From JAHEFT01 sp963766195 (GTDB lineage Bacteria > Pseudomonadota > Gammaproteobacteria > Xanthomonadales > SZUA-36): DNA of 64,000 nucleotides. The notes beneath the pieces were generated by a model. The model was given only the letters and a program-made list of their open reading frames with translations. It did not search any database and was not told the origin of the DNA. The translations under genes and the position numbers were made by a program. The stretch is from assembly GCA_963766195.1 (NCBI GenBank), contig CAVXYY010000005.1:434001-498000 (forward strand), given 5' to 3'. Position 1 is the stretch's first letter. Each line of letters opens with the position of its first letter. Positions 1 through 9,281 of this stretch are shown piece after piece.

Positions 1-2088
1 CCAGCCATTCCGGGATGAACTGCGCGATGCTGCGCTTCTCCCACTGGGTGGTGGCCGTCGGGTAGGTGCCATCCACCGGTATCTTGGAAACCGGCAGCAG
101 GTCGCCGCGCCCGGCCATCATTTCCGCGGTGATGTCCTGGACAAAAATCGGGGCGATTTTTGGCACGATCCGGCGTTCGCCGATGCCGCTATGTGCGTTC
201 GCATCGACATCAACCTTGAACAGGTGCGAGAGCGCCTGGTCGACCGCGGCATGGTTCTTCGCGACGACTTCCGGACCCTTTTTACTGTAGGTTTTCTCGA
301 TCGACTTCTTGATCAGGGTGATCGCCGCATCCGTGTCCATGACACCTGACAGCTTGAAGAAACAGACCTGCATGATGGTGTTGATGCGCCTGCCCATGCC
401 GGTTTCCAGGGCCACGGTGTAGGCGTCGATCGTATACAGCCGGATGTTCTTGTCGATGATCTGGCGCTGCATGCGATCGGGCAGCTTCTGCCATAGACTC
501 GTCCGGGCTGTACGGGCTGTTCAGCAACAGCGTGGCGCCGGGCGCTGCCCGCGCCAGCAGGTCGGTGCTGAAGACAAAGTCAAACTGGTGGCAGCCGATG
601 AAATTGGCGGACTGGACCAGGTAAGGGGAATCGATCGGTTCGGGGCCAAAGCGCAGGTGGGAAACGGTCTGTGCCCCGGATTTTTTCGAGTCATAAACAA
701 AGTAAGCCTGGCCGAACCGGTCCGGGTCACTGCTGATGATCTTGATGCTGTTCTTGTTCGCGCCAACGGTGCCGTCAGCGCCCAGACCGTAAAACATGGC
801 CCGCACGACATTGTCCCGTTCGATATCGAAAGAGTCGTCAACATCGATGCTGAGGTGGGTGATGTCGTCATTGATTCCAACCGTGAAATGACGCCTGGGC
901 GTTGCGCTTGTCCAGTTCGTCGAACACGGCCTTGACCATGGCCGGGGTGAATTCCTTTGAAGACAGGCCGTAACGGCCTCCGGTGACCAGCGGCATGCTG
1001 CCGATGCTACCTTCGGAAAGACCCTGGGCCAGCGCCGTGATCACATCCTGGTACAGCGGTTCGCCATTCGAGCCGGGCTCCTTGGTGCGATCCAGCACCG
1101 CGATGCGTTTGACCGTGGGCGGCAGGGCGGAGAGCAGGGCATCTGCCGGGAACGGCCGGAACAGGCGCACTACCAGCACGCCATAACGGCCGTTTTGATT
1201 CTGATTCAGCCAGTCAACGGTCTCACGCACCGTGGCCGTGCCGGATCCTATCGCCACGATGACGGTTTCAGCCTCGGGGTGCCCGAAATAGTCAACCAGG
1301 TGGTATTGCCGGCCTGTTTCGGCCGCCAGTTCGTCCATTTTCCTTTGCACGATGCCGGGGACTGCCTGGTAGTAGGAATTGACGCTTTCGCGCCCCTGGA
1401 AGTAAGTATCCGGGTTTTGCGCGGTGCCGCGCATGACCGGATTGTCCGGGTTCAGTGACCGCTGGTGGTGGGCCAGCACCAGGTCGTCGTCAATCAGCTT
1501 GCGGATCGTTTCATCCGCCAATTGCACGATTTTGTTGACCTCGTGCGAGGTGCGGAAGCCGTCAAAGAAATGGATGAAGGGTATCCGCGATTCCAGCGTC
1601 GCGGCATGCGCAACCAGCGCGAGGTCATGGGCCTCCTGGACCGATGCCGAGGCGAGTTGGGCAAAGCCGGTGGTGCGGGCGGCCATCACGTCCTGGTGGT
1701 CGCCGAAAATGGACAGGCCCTGTGCGGCCAGTGACCTGGCCGCCACGTGAAATACGGTTGGCGTCAGTTCACCGGCGATCTTGTACATGTTCGGCAGCAT
1801 CAGCATCAGGCCCTGCGACGCGGTAAAAGTCGTCGACAGCGCGCCTGCCTGCAGTGCGCCGTGAACCGCGCCGGCAGCGCCGCCTTCGTGCTGCATTTCC
1901 ACCACGGTGGGGACAAAGCCCCACAGGTTGGGGACTTTTTTCGAAGCCCATTCGTCGGCCAGTTCGGCCATGGTCGAGGACGGCGTGATGGGATAAATCG
2001 CACAAATTTCACTCAGCCGGTAGGCCACGTAAGCGGCGGCTTCGTTGCCATCGACATTGACCATTGGAGCATTCGTCTTGTTGTTCAT
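1..2088 (-). CDS. nifJ: Pyruvate:ferredoxin (flavodoxin) oxidoreductase, NifJ type, N-terminal part
   Basis: Single-chain enzyme that oxidises pyruvate to acetyl-CoA and CO2 and passes electrons to ferredoxin or flavodoxin, in the cytoplasm. The N-terminus carries the YPITPSS motif (about residues 32-38) of the thiamine-diphosphate domain I, then domain II. The gamma-like domain III is recognisable from MFYGLGADGTVGANK. Only about 695 of the roughly 1,170-1,200 residues usual for NifJ are present; the Fe-S and TPP-binding C-terminal domains lie beyond the left edge. Two single-base frameshifts interrupt the frame, near 890 and near 497; the family sequence continues on both sides of each, so sequence errors are likely. 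The ATG overlaps the stop of the upstream GltD-like gene (ATGA), showing translational coupling. Family call is firm; intactness is not provable here. Confidence 0.9.
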
Positions 2089-3723
2089 GCTCTTCTCTCC
2101 GTCTTGACCATTTCAATGGCATGGCAGGGGCATTGCAGGAAACATGCCTGGCAACCGCTGCAGAGGTCGTAGTTGATTTCGTAACGTTTACCCTTGCCGA
2201 GCTTGATGATGGCGGTTTCCGGGCAGGCGCCGAAGCAGCCGTCACATTCAAAACAATTGCCGCAGGAATAGCAGCGCGCAGCCTCGTATTGCGCTTCGCG
2301 CGCATTCAGTCCGGCGGTTACTTCGCGGAAGTCGGCGGTGCGCTGTTCCGGCGCCAATGACGCTTGCTGGCGTTGCTGCGCATCGGTGTAATAACGCAGG
2401 TGCAGGGCGTTGAAGTCGACAGTAGGCTTGGTCGGTTCCTTGTGGTAAGTCGTTCCGTGCAGCCAGGCGTCGATGTGCCGGGCGGCTTTCTTGCCGTGGC
2501 CGGTGGCGATGGTCACGGTGCGTTCGGACGGGACCATGTCACCGCCGGCGAAAACGCCTTCCGCGCCGGTCATCATGTTGTCGTTGACTTCAACGACGCC
2601 GTCCCAGGCCAGGGACACGCCGGGTATGCGTTCCAGCACGCTGGTGTCGACATTCTGCCCGAGCGCCAGCACCAGGCTGTCCGCTTCCAGGGTCTCGATA
2701 ACGCCGGTGGGTTGCGGTTTACCGTTTTCGTCGACTTCCATGACTTCCACCTGGAAAGTCGTGCTGTCGATCTCGCGGATCGTGCGCAGCCAGTTGATCT
2801 TGATCCCCTCGGATTCGGCCTCGATGGCTTCGAATTCGTGGGCCGGCATGTGTTCGCGGTCGCGCCGGTAAATGATCATCGCTTCCTCGGCGCCCAGGCG
2901 TTTGGCGGTCCGGGCTGCATCCATCGCGGTGTTGCCGCCGCCGTACACGGCAACCCTGCGTCCGAGCTTGGGCACTTCGCCCCGCTCAACGGCGGCCAGG
3001 TAAGTCACCGCATCCAGGATGCGGCCGGAATCACGCGCCGGAATGTCGACGTGCTTGCCCAGGTGGGCGCCAATGGCCATGAAAACGGCGTCGAAGCCCT
3101 CCGCCTCCTTGGTTCGCCATGACATCCTCGACCTTGCTGTTGAGCGAAATTTTCACACCGATTTTCTGGATACGGGCAACTTCTCCGTCCAGTATGTCGC
3201 GCGGCATCCGGTAGGCCGGAATGCCAAACCGCATCATGCCCCCGGCCATCGGGCCGGCTTCGCGGATTTCGACTTCGTGGCCCAGCAGGGCGAGGTGCCA
3301 GGCGGCTGACAGGCCGGAAGGTCCGGCCCCGACGACCAGGATCTTTTTGCCGCTGGGCTGCCGGGTGATTTCAGGAACCCAGCCCTTTTCCAGGGCGAGG
3401 TCACCCAGGAAACGCTCCACGGCATGGATGCTGACGGCATCGTCTACGTGTTGCCGGTTACAGGAGGACTCGCAGGGGTGATAGCAGACCCGTCCATGGA
3501 TGGCGGGCATCGGGTTGTCCCTGACCAGGGTTCGCCATGCATTTTCGAAATCGCCGGCTTGTGCCTTGTCGAGCCAGGCCTGGATATTCTCACCCGCGGG
3601 GCAGGCATGGTTGCAAGGCGGGATCGAGTCGACGAATACCGGTTGCTGCAGCCGGACAGGGCCGGTGCCGGTGGTTTTTCTCAGATCAGGTGGTAACGTG
3701 ATGTCGGTGCGCACAGTGGACAT
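2085..3723 (-). CDS. GltD-like NAD(P)H oxidoreductase with C-terminal ferredoxin domain
   Basis: Flavoprotein of the glutamate synthase small-subunit family, about 546 residues. The N-terminal Fe-S region has Cys37, Cys41, Cys80, Cys84 and Cys88. A FAD fold follows (GAGPSG at about 132-137), then an NAD(P) fold (GGGNTAMDAA). The C-terminus adds two ferredoxin-like cysteine clusters (CYSCGNCFECDGCFGACP and CSGCQACFLQCPC) that ordinary GltD lacks. No large GltB subunit is adjacent; the gene is instead coupled by ATGA overlap to nifJ. It probably shuttles electrons between NAD(P)H and the ferredoxin used by NifJ; that partnership is inferred from the operon. One frameshift near 3115 separates the FAD-binding part from the rest, and the protein reads through if one base is corrected. 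Confidence 0.85.
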
Positions 3724-3965
3724 GGGTGTGATGGTTTCCGGAATCTGGTAAATAAAATGGACAGGAAATATAAGATGCGTAATTTCACAACAATTATTGA
3801 ATTCTAGACTGATTTAATGGCACAGGCGTGAGGCAGGTCAATTAAAAGAGGCTTTGGGAGCAGGTCCGCGAAGTTTACTCACCTCGCCATGATACCCAAA
3901 ACCCATGTAATATCAGCACTCCGAGGCAAAAAGTGTCCGTGCCGGACAATAAAACCAGGTGATTT
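3724..3965. promoter_or_regulatory. Divergent intergenic region between the gltD-like/nifJ operon and the glutamine synthetase gene
   Basis: This AT-richer 242-base gap separates two divergently transcribed units, so promoters for both should lie here. No operator, riboswitch or clear -35/-10 pair was recognised with confidence. Confidence 0.4.
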
Positions 3966-5307
3966 ATGGCAACAGAACATATCAGGGAATGGCTGCAGCA
4001 AAACCGGATAACCGAGGTCGAGTGCCTGGTTCCGGACATGACGGGCAACGCAAGGGGGAAGTTCATTCCCGCCGACAAGTTCATCAAGGAAGACAGCCGC
4101 CTGCCGGAATCCATCCTGGTGCAGACGGTGACCGGGGAATATACGGAAACCCACGACGAACTGGTGGGCCCGACCGATGGCGACATGATGCTGCAGCCCG
4201 ATGCAAGCACCATGCGGCTGGTTCCCTGGGCGACTGATCCGACCGGACAGATCATTCATGACTGTTATCACGCGCGAGGGTGAATTGCACCCGCTGGCCA
4301 CCCGGAGTCTGCTGAAGCGCGTGTTGAAATTATACGAAGAAGAAGGCTGGAAGCCTGTCGTGGCTCCGGAAGTCGAGTTCTACCTGGTCCAGAAGAATAC
4401 CGACCCGGACTACGAGTTGTCGCCGCCGGTCGGACGTTCCGGCCGGCGCGAAGCAGGCCGCCAGTCCTATAGCATTGACGCGGTCAATGAGTTCGAGCCG
4501 ATCGTGGAAGAAATGTACGACTTTTGCGAAGCGCAGGAACTGGACGTGGATACGCTGATCCACGAGTCGGGCCTGGCCCAGATGGAAGTCAATTTCATCC
4601 ACGGCGACGCGCTCAGCCTTGCTGACCAGGTGTTCGTGTTCAAACGCACCATGCGCGAGACTGCGCTGCGGCATGACATTTACGCCACGTTTATGGCCAA
4701 GCCGATGCAGCGGGAACCCGGCAGCGCGCTGCACATTCACCAGAGCATCGTGGATGCGAAGACCGGCCTGAATATATTCAGCAAGGAAGACGGCAGTGAG
4801 CACGAGCGCTTCCGGCACTTTATCGGCGGTCTGCAGCGCTACACGCCGGGCGCCATCGCCTGTTTCGCTCCCAGCGTGAACTCCTACCGGCGTTTTGCCC
4901 CGGATATCGCCGCGCCCATCAACGTGCACTGGGGTTACGAAAACCGCACCACGGGTATCCGGGTGCCGGACAGCGGCCCGGAGTCCCGCCGGGTCGAGAA
5001 CCGGTTTCCGGGTGCGGACGCCAATCCCTACGTGGCCATTGCCGTTTCGCTGGCATGCGGCTACCTGGGTATGAAACAGAAAATCAAGCCTTCCGATCCC
5101 CACCGGGGCGACGCCTTCCAGGAGCACATTACCGTGGCGCGGAGCCTGGAAGAGGCGTTGCGAATGCTGGAGGAAGACAGTGACCTTCACAAAGTTCTCG
5201 GCTCAAGGTTCGTGAAAGCCTATATCGCCGTGAAAAACGAGGAGTTCGAGGCGTTTAACAAGGTCATCAGTTCCTGGGAACGGGAATACCTGCTGCTGAA
5301 CGTTTAG
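3966..5307 (+). CDS. Glutamine synthetase family protein (gamma-glutamylpolyamine synthetase-like)
   Basis: ATP-dependent ligase of the glutamine synthetase fold, about 446 residues. The N-terminal beta-grasp part (DMTGNARGKFIPA) is followed by the catalytic domain. That domain has PEVEFYL, the glutamate-rich ESGLAQMEVNF strand, the GSALHIHQS ATP/glutamate loop, NSYRRFAP, and RVENRFPGADANPY near the end. This set and the length fit the PuuA/GlnA-like ligases acting on polyamines or other amines rather than the housekeeping type I enzyme, although the substrate cannot be read from sequence. A frameshift near 4270 (one extra base in the DCYTREGE stretch) splits it; both halves match the family, so it is probably a sequence error. 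It lies 32 bases upstream of the sucrose cluster and may be co-transcribed with it. Confidence 0.85.
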
Positions 5308-5339
5308 TATTTCAAAGTTCGTTATACTGAAAGGTATTA

Positions 5340-7487
5340 ATGAACTCTGAAAAACCAAAGCTCTACCTGATGCTGATCAGCATTCACGGGTTGATCCGTG
5401 GCCGTGACCTCGAACTTGGTCGCGATGCAGACACGGGCGGCCAAACGCTTTACGTTGTCGACCTGGCACGCGCACTCGGGGAATGTGAAGAGGTCGAACG
5501 CGTTGACCTGGTGACGCGCCGTGTCGTCGATCCCGCTGTCAGCGAGGATTATGCCGAACCGCTGGAGCAACTGACCGACAAGGTACGGATCGTGCGGATT
5601 GATGCCGGGCCGGAAGGATACATTCCAAAAGAACAGCTTTGGGATCACCTGGACAGTTTCACCGACAACACGGTGAACTGGATCAAGGAGCAGCCACGTA
5701 AGCCCGACATCGTGCATAGCCACTATGCCGATGCCGGCTATGTCGGAGTGCGTTTGGCTCACCTGGGCGAAATCCCGCTGGTTCATACCGGACATTCCCT
5801 GGGTCGTGACAAGCGCAAGCAACTGCTTGCCAATGGCATGTCCAGCGAGGATATCGAGACCACCTACAACATGGCCCGCCGCATCAACGCGGAAGAAGAA
5901 CTGCTCGCCAATGCCGCCCTCGTTATTACCAGCACCGCGAATGAAATCGAAACCCAATACGGTCTCTACAATTACTATGACCCGGGTTGCATGACCGTTA
6001 TCCCGCCCGGCACCGATCTCGAATTGTTTTTCCCTGGTTCCGGTGATGATTCGTTTGACTACCGAAAGCGCCTGGAGCCATTCCTTTCCGACCCGGACAA
6101 ACCCCTGGTCATGGCCTTGTCGCGGCCGGACGAACGCAAAAACATTTCCGTGCTGCTGGATGCTTTTGGTCAATCCGGGTCGCTGCGTGATACCGCGAAC
6201 CTCCTGATCATTGCCGGTAACCGGGATGACATTCGCGACCTGGGAAGTGGTGCGCGCTCGGTGATGACCAACCTTCTGATTTTGATGGACAGCTATAACC
6301 TTTACGGACATGTGGCCTTGCCCAAGAAGCACAGCGGGGAGGAGATACCCAAGGTCTACCGCGCAGTTGCCGCGAGTGGCGGTGTGTTCGTAAACCCCGC
6401 GCTGACCGAGCCATTCGGCCTGACGCTGCTCGAAGCCGCGGCCTGTGGATTGCCACTGGTGGCCACTGAAAATGGCGGTCCGGTCGACATTATTTCCAAC
6501 TGCAACAATGGCATCCTGGTGGATCCGCTCAATGCCTCGGAGATCGCAGAGGCATTGCTGAAATTACTGAAAAACAAGGAGGCCTGGGCAGAGGCTTCAC
6601 GTAACGGAGTGCAAGGCGTGCGCCGTTACTACACCTGGCGCGCGCATGCCCGGAACTACCTTGAGAAACTTCGGGGTTTATTGGAAAAGCCCCGGACAAC
6701 GCCTTCCGAGTGGCCCCATGTGGCCGCAGCGAGGTACCGTGACCGGGCGATTTTCTGTGCTCTCGACCAAACCCTTCTTGATGATTCCGGGGCGCTCAAA
6801 CGTTTCGTGGCTACCATGAAGGAAAATCGCAAGCGAGTCTCTTTTGGTATTGCCACGGGCCGCCGGATCGATTCGGCCCTGGCGGTCATGAAGAAAAATG
6901 GCATTCCCACCCCGGATGTGCTGATCAGCAGTCTCGGCACCCGAATTCATTACGGTTCAGATTTGACCGAAGACCGTCATTGGGCCGCCCATGTCGACCA
7001 TGACTGGAGCCTGGACCGGATACGCCGCGTACTGGATGAACTTCCGGGCCTCGAACTGCAGCCAAGAATCTCGCAAAGTAATTTCAAGGTCTCTTATTAC
7101 TATGATTCGGAAAAGGCGCCGACGGTTGAAGAAATCACCAGGAGCCTGCACCAACAGGAAATTTCCGCCAACGTGTTGGTGTCTTTCGGGCAATTTCTCG
7201 ACGTGATTCCGTCACGGGCCTCGAAGGGCCAGGCCCTGCGTTATACCGCCTTGAGACTCGGTATTCCCCTTGAGCAAGTCCTGGTCGCCGGGGGTTCAGG
7301 AGCTGACGAAGACATGATGCGGGGCAATACGCTTGCTGTCGTGGTGTCCAACCGCCATGACGAAGAACTCTCATCCCTGGTGGATCTGGACCGTGTGTAT
7401 TTTTCCAACCAGTCGCATGCGGCCGGATTGCTGGATGCTATTGAGTACTATGATTTTTTCGGTAGCTGCAGGGTTCCAGACCGTTGA
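5340..7487 (+). CDS. sps: Sucrose-phosphate synthase with inactive phosphatase-like tail
   Basis: Makes sucrose-6-phosphate from a nucleotide-glucose and fructose-6-phosphate. The 715-residue protein has a GT-B glycosyltransferase family 4 core. Its N-terminal loop includes DADTGGQTLYVVDLA and its nucleotide-sugar site shows the EPFGLTLLE (E-x7-E) motif. From about residue 465 it carries a domain resembling sucrose-phosphatase. The HAD signature there reads ALDQT instead of DxDxT, and the metal-binding loop reads GGSGAD instead of GDSGND (about 650), so the nucleophile aspartate and a metal ligand are missing and the tail is predicted to be non-catalytic. It is first in a tight run with the phosphatase, fructokinase and amylosucrase genes. 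Sucrose is a common compatible solute and carbon reserve in halotolerant bacteria. Confidence 0.93.
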   Translation: MNSEKPKLYLMLISIHGLIRGRDLELGRDADTGGQTLYVVDLARALGECEEVERVDLVTRRVVDPAVSEDYAEPLEQLTDKVRIVRIDAGPEGYIPKEQLWDHLDSFTDNTVNWIKEQPRKPDIVHSHYADAGYVGVRLAHLGEIPLVHTGHSLGRDKRKQLLANGMSSEDIETTYNMARRINAEEELLANAALVITSTANEIETQYGLYNYYDPGCMTVIPPGTDLELFFPGSGDDSFDYRKRLEPFLSDPDKPLVMALSRPDERKNISVLLDAFGQSGSLRDTANLLIIAGNRDDIRDLGSGARSVMTNLLILMDSYNLYGHVALPKKHSGEEIPKVYRAVAASGGVFVNPALTEPFGLTLLEAAACGLPLVATENGGPVDIISNCNNGILVDPLNASEIAEALLKLLKNKEAWAEASRNGVQGVRRYYTWRAHARNYLEKLRGLLEKPRTTPSEWPHVAAARYRDRAIFCALDQTLLDDSGALKRFVATMKENRKRVSFGIATGRRIDSALAVMKKNGIPTPDVLISSLGTRIHYGSDLTEDRHWAAHVDHDWSLDRIRRVLDELPGLELQPRISQSNFKVSYYYDSEKAPTVEEITRSLHQQEISANVLVSFGQFLDVIPSRASKGQALRYTALRLGIPLEQVLVAGGSGADEDMMRGNTLAVVVSNRHDEELSSLVDLDRVYFSNQSHAAGLLDAIEYYDFFGSCRVPDR

Positions 7488-7489
7488 CA

Positions 7490-8362
7490 ATGGACCGGCT
7501 TCTGATCTGCACGGACCTCGACCGCACGCTGATTCCCAATGGTTTTCAGCCGGAGTCGGAGACTGCGCGCAAGCACTTCAGCCAGCTTGCCTCGAGACCG
7601 GAAGTCTGCCTCGTCTACGTCAGTGGCCGGCACCGTGAGCTGGTGGAAGAAGCGATCTCTTGCTGGCAACTGCCCATACCGGATTTCGTCATCGGTGACG
7701 TTGGCACGACCATATACCGGGTTGGTCCAACCCGGGAATGGCAGCACCTGGCTTTCTGGGAACAGCGGATCGCGGAAGACTGGGGCCGTTTTTCGCATGG
7801 TGACCTGCTGCGTCTGCTAAGGGACGTTCCTGCGTTGGAGCCGCAAGAGGCGAGCAGGCAGAACCGGCTCAAGCTCAGCTTTAACGTGCCCACAGACAAG
7901 GACACCGGCGATCTTTCGGGGAAGGTCCGGCAGCGCCTGGATGCGGCGGGGGTGCGATCACGGCTGGTCTGGAGTGTCGATGACATCGAGGGCGTCGGCT
8001 TGCTCGACATCATTCCGGAACAGGCATCAAAAAGACACGCGATCGAGGCCTTGATGGAACAGGAGGATTACAGCCTGGATGAAATCGTGTTCTGTGGTGA
8101 CAGCGGAAATGACCTGGAGGTCCTGATCAGTCCAATTCCGTCAGTGCTTGTCGCCAACGGCCAGGATGAAGTCAAGAGGCGGGCACTTGATCTCGCCACA
8201 CAAGCCGGCACAGCACGACAGCTTTATATCGCTAAAGGCAATTTTCTGGGCATGAACGGCAATTACGGCGCCGGAATGCTGGAAGGCATCGCGCATTACC
8301 ATCCCGGCATCATTGACTGGCTGATCGAGCCCCTGGCGAGTAATTTGAGGAGAGTGCAATGA
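7490..8362 (+). CDS. spp: Sucrose-6-phosphate phosphatase (HAD superfamily)
   Basis: Removes phosphate from sucrose-6-phosphate, completing sucrose synthesis. The 290-residue protein has an intact HAD motif I (DLDRT, residues 9-13) and motif IV loop GDSGND (about 203-208), in contrast to the degenerate tail of the synthase upstream. The ATG is two bases past the synthase stop; an overlapping TTG at 7484 could also serve. The gene overlaps the fructokinase start by ATGA. The order synthase-phosphatase-fructokinase-amylosucrase matches clusters known in methylotrophic gammaproteobacteria. Confidence 0.9.
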   Translation: MDRLLICTDLDRTLIPNGFQPESETARKHFSQLASRPEVCLVYVSGRHRELVEEAISCWQLPIPDFVIGDVGTTIYRVGPTREWQHLAFWEQRIAEDWGRFSHGDLLRLLRDVPALEPQEASRQNRLKLSFNVPTDKDTGDLSGKVRQRLDAAGVRSRLVWSVDDIEGVGLLDIIPEQASKRHAIEALMEQEDYSLDEIVFCGDSGNDLEVLISPIPSVLVANGQDEVKRRALDLATQAGTARQLYIAKGNFLGMNGNYGAGMLEGIAHYHPGIIDWLIEPLASNLRRVQ

Positions 8363-9264
8363 ACGGCCGGCCATGCATTTTCGGCGAAGTACTGTTTGAC
8401 TGCTTTCCCGGCGGCCGGCGGGTGCTGGGAGGCGCCCCCTTTAACGTGGCCTGGCATTTACAGGCATTCGGCGCAGCGCCTTTTTTTGTCAGCCGGGTTG
8501 GTGCCGACAGCGATGGCGACGCCATCCGCGCCGGGATGCGCGGGTGGGACATGGACACCTCTGGACTGCAGACCGATGATGAACTGCCGACCGGGCGCGT
8601 GCAGGTGCACATTGAAAACGGCGAACCGTCCTACGATATCGTTCACCCGGCCGCCTGGGATGCCATCGAACCCGATTCCCCGGTTCCTGGTATCTCGTTG
8701 TTTTATCATGGAAGCCTGGCTTTGCGGGATAAAGGCAGCAGGCGCGCCTGGGAAAATCTGCGCAGGGCTGATCCGGCCATCGTGTTTATCGACGTAAACC
8801 TTCGCGCGCCATGGTGGCAGCGGGAGCAGGTGCTCGAAGACATCCGCGGGGCCGACTGGGTGAAACTCAACCGGCTGGAGCTGGACCAATTGGCGCCTGG
8901 CCCGGGTGACCTCGCATCGCGTGCGCGAGCGTTCCTTCAGAGTTTTGGTTTACGGGGCCTGGTGCTGACCGATGGGCCGCACGGCGCCCGGTTACTGACG
9001 GACTCTGGTGAGGACATGTCAATCCGGCCATCCAGCGCTATCGCAGTGACAGACACCGTCGGAGCAGGCGATGCCCTGTCAGCAATTTTGGTCCTGGGTC
9101 TTTTGCGAGACTGGCCGCTCGGGCTGAGCCTGGAACGTGCACAGGCTTTCGCGTCCGCAATAGTCGGGCAAAACGGCGCGACCGTTGCGGATCCGGATTT
9201 CTACCGCGGACTCAGTAATCGTTGGCTTGGCCAACAGGAAGATACGGGGGCAGTCGCTCGTTGA
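8359..9264 (+). CDS. PfkB-family fructokinase
   Basis: Phosphorylates fructose to fructose-6-phosphate, returning the fructose released from sucrose to central metabolism. It has 301 residues of the ribokinase/PfkB fold. The substrate-lid region begins GGAPFNVAWHL (about 24-34), a typical fructokinase signature. The C-terminal catalytic loop DTVGAGDALSA (about 232-242) holds the anion hole and the catalytic aspartate. The start overlaps the phosphatase stop, and the amylosucrase gene follows after 17 bases, so the four genes form one operon. Fructose specificity is inferred from context plus the GGAPFN motif. Confidence 0.88.
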   Translation: MNGRPCIFGEVLFDCFPGGRRVLGGAPFNVAWHLQAFGAAPFFVSRVGADSDGDAIRAGMRGWDMDTSGLQTDDELPTGRVQVHIENGEPSYDIVHPAAWDAIEPDSPVPGISLFYHGSLALRDKGSRRAWENLRRADPAIVFIDVNLRAPWWQREQVLEDIRGADWVKLNRLELDQLAPGPGDLASRARAFLQSFGLRGLVLTDGPHGARLLTDSGEDMSIRPSSAIAVTDTVGAGDALSAILVLGLLRDWPLGLSLERAQAFASAIVGQNGATVADPDFYRGLSNRWLGQQEDTGAVAR

Positions 9265-9281
9265 CTGATTGAGAAGAATTT

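Noticed and set aside
5337..6332. Minus-strand reading frame inside sucrose-phosphate synthase
   Set aside because: Entirely antisense to a well conserved gene; no homology visible.
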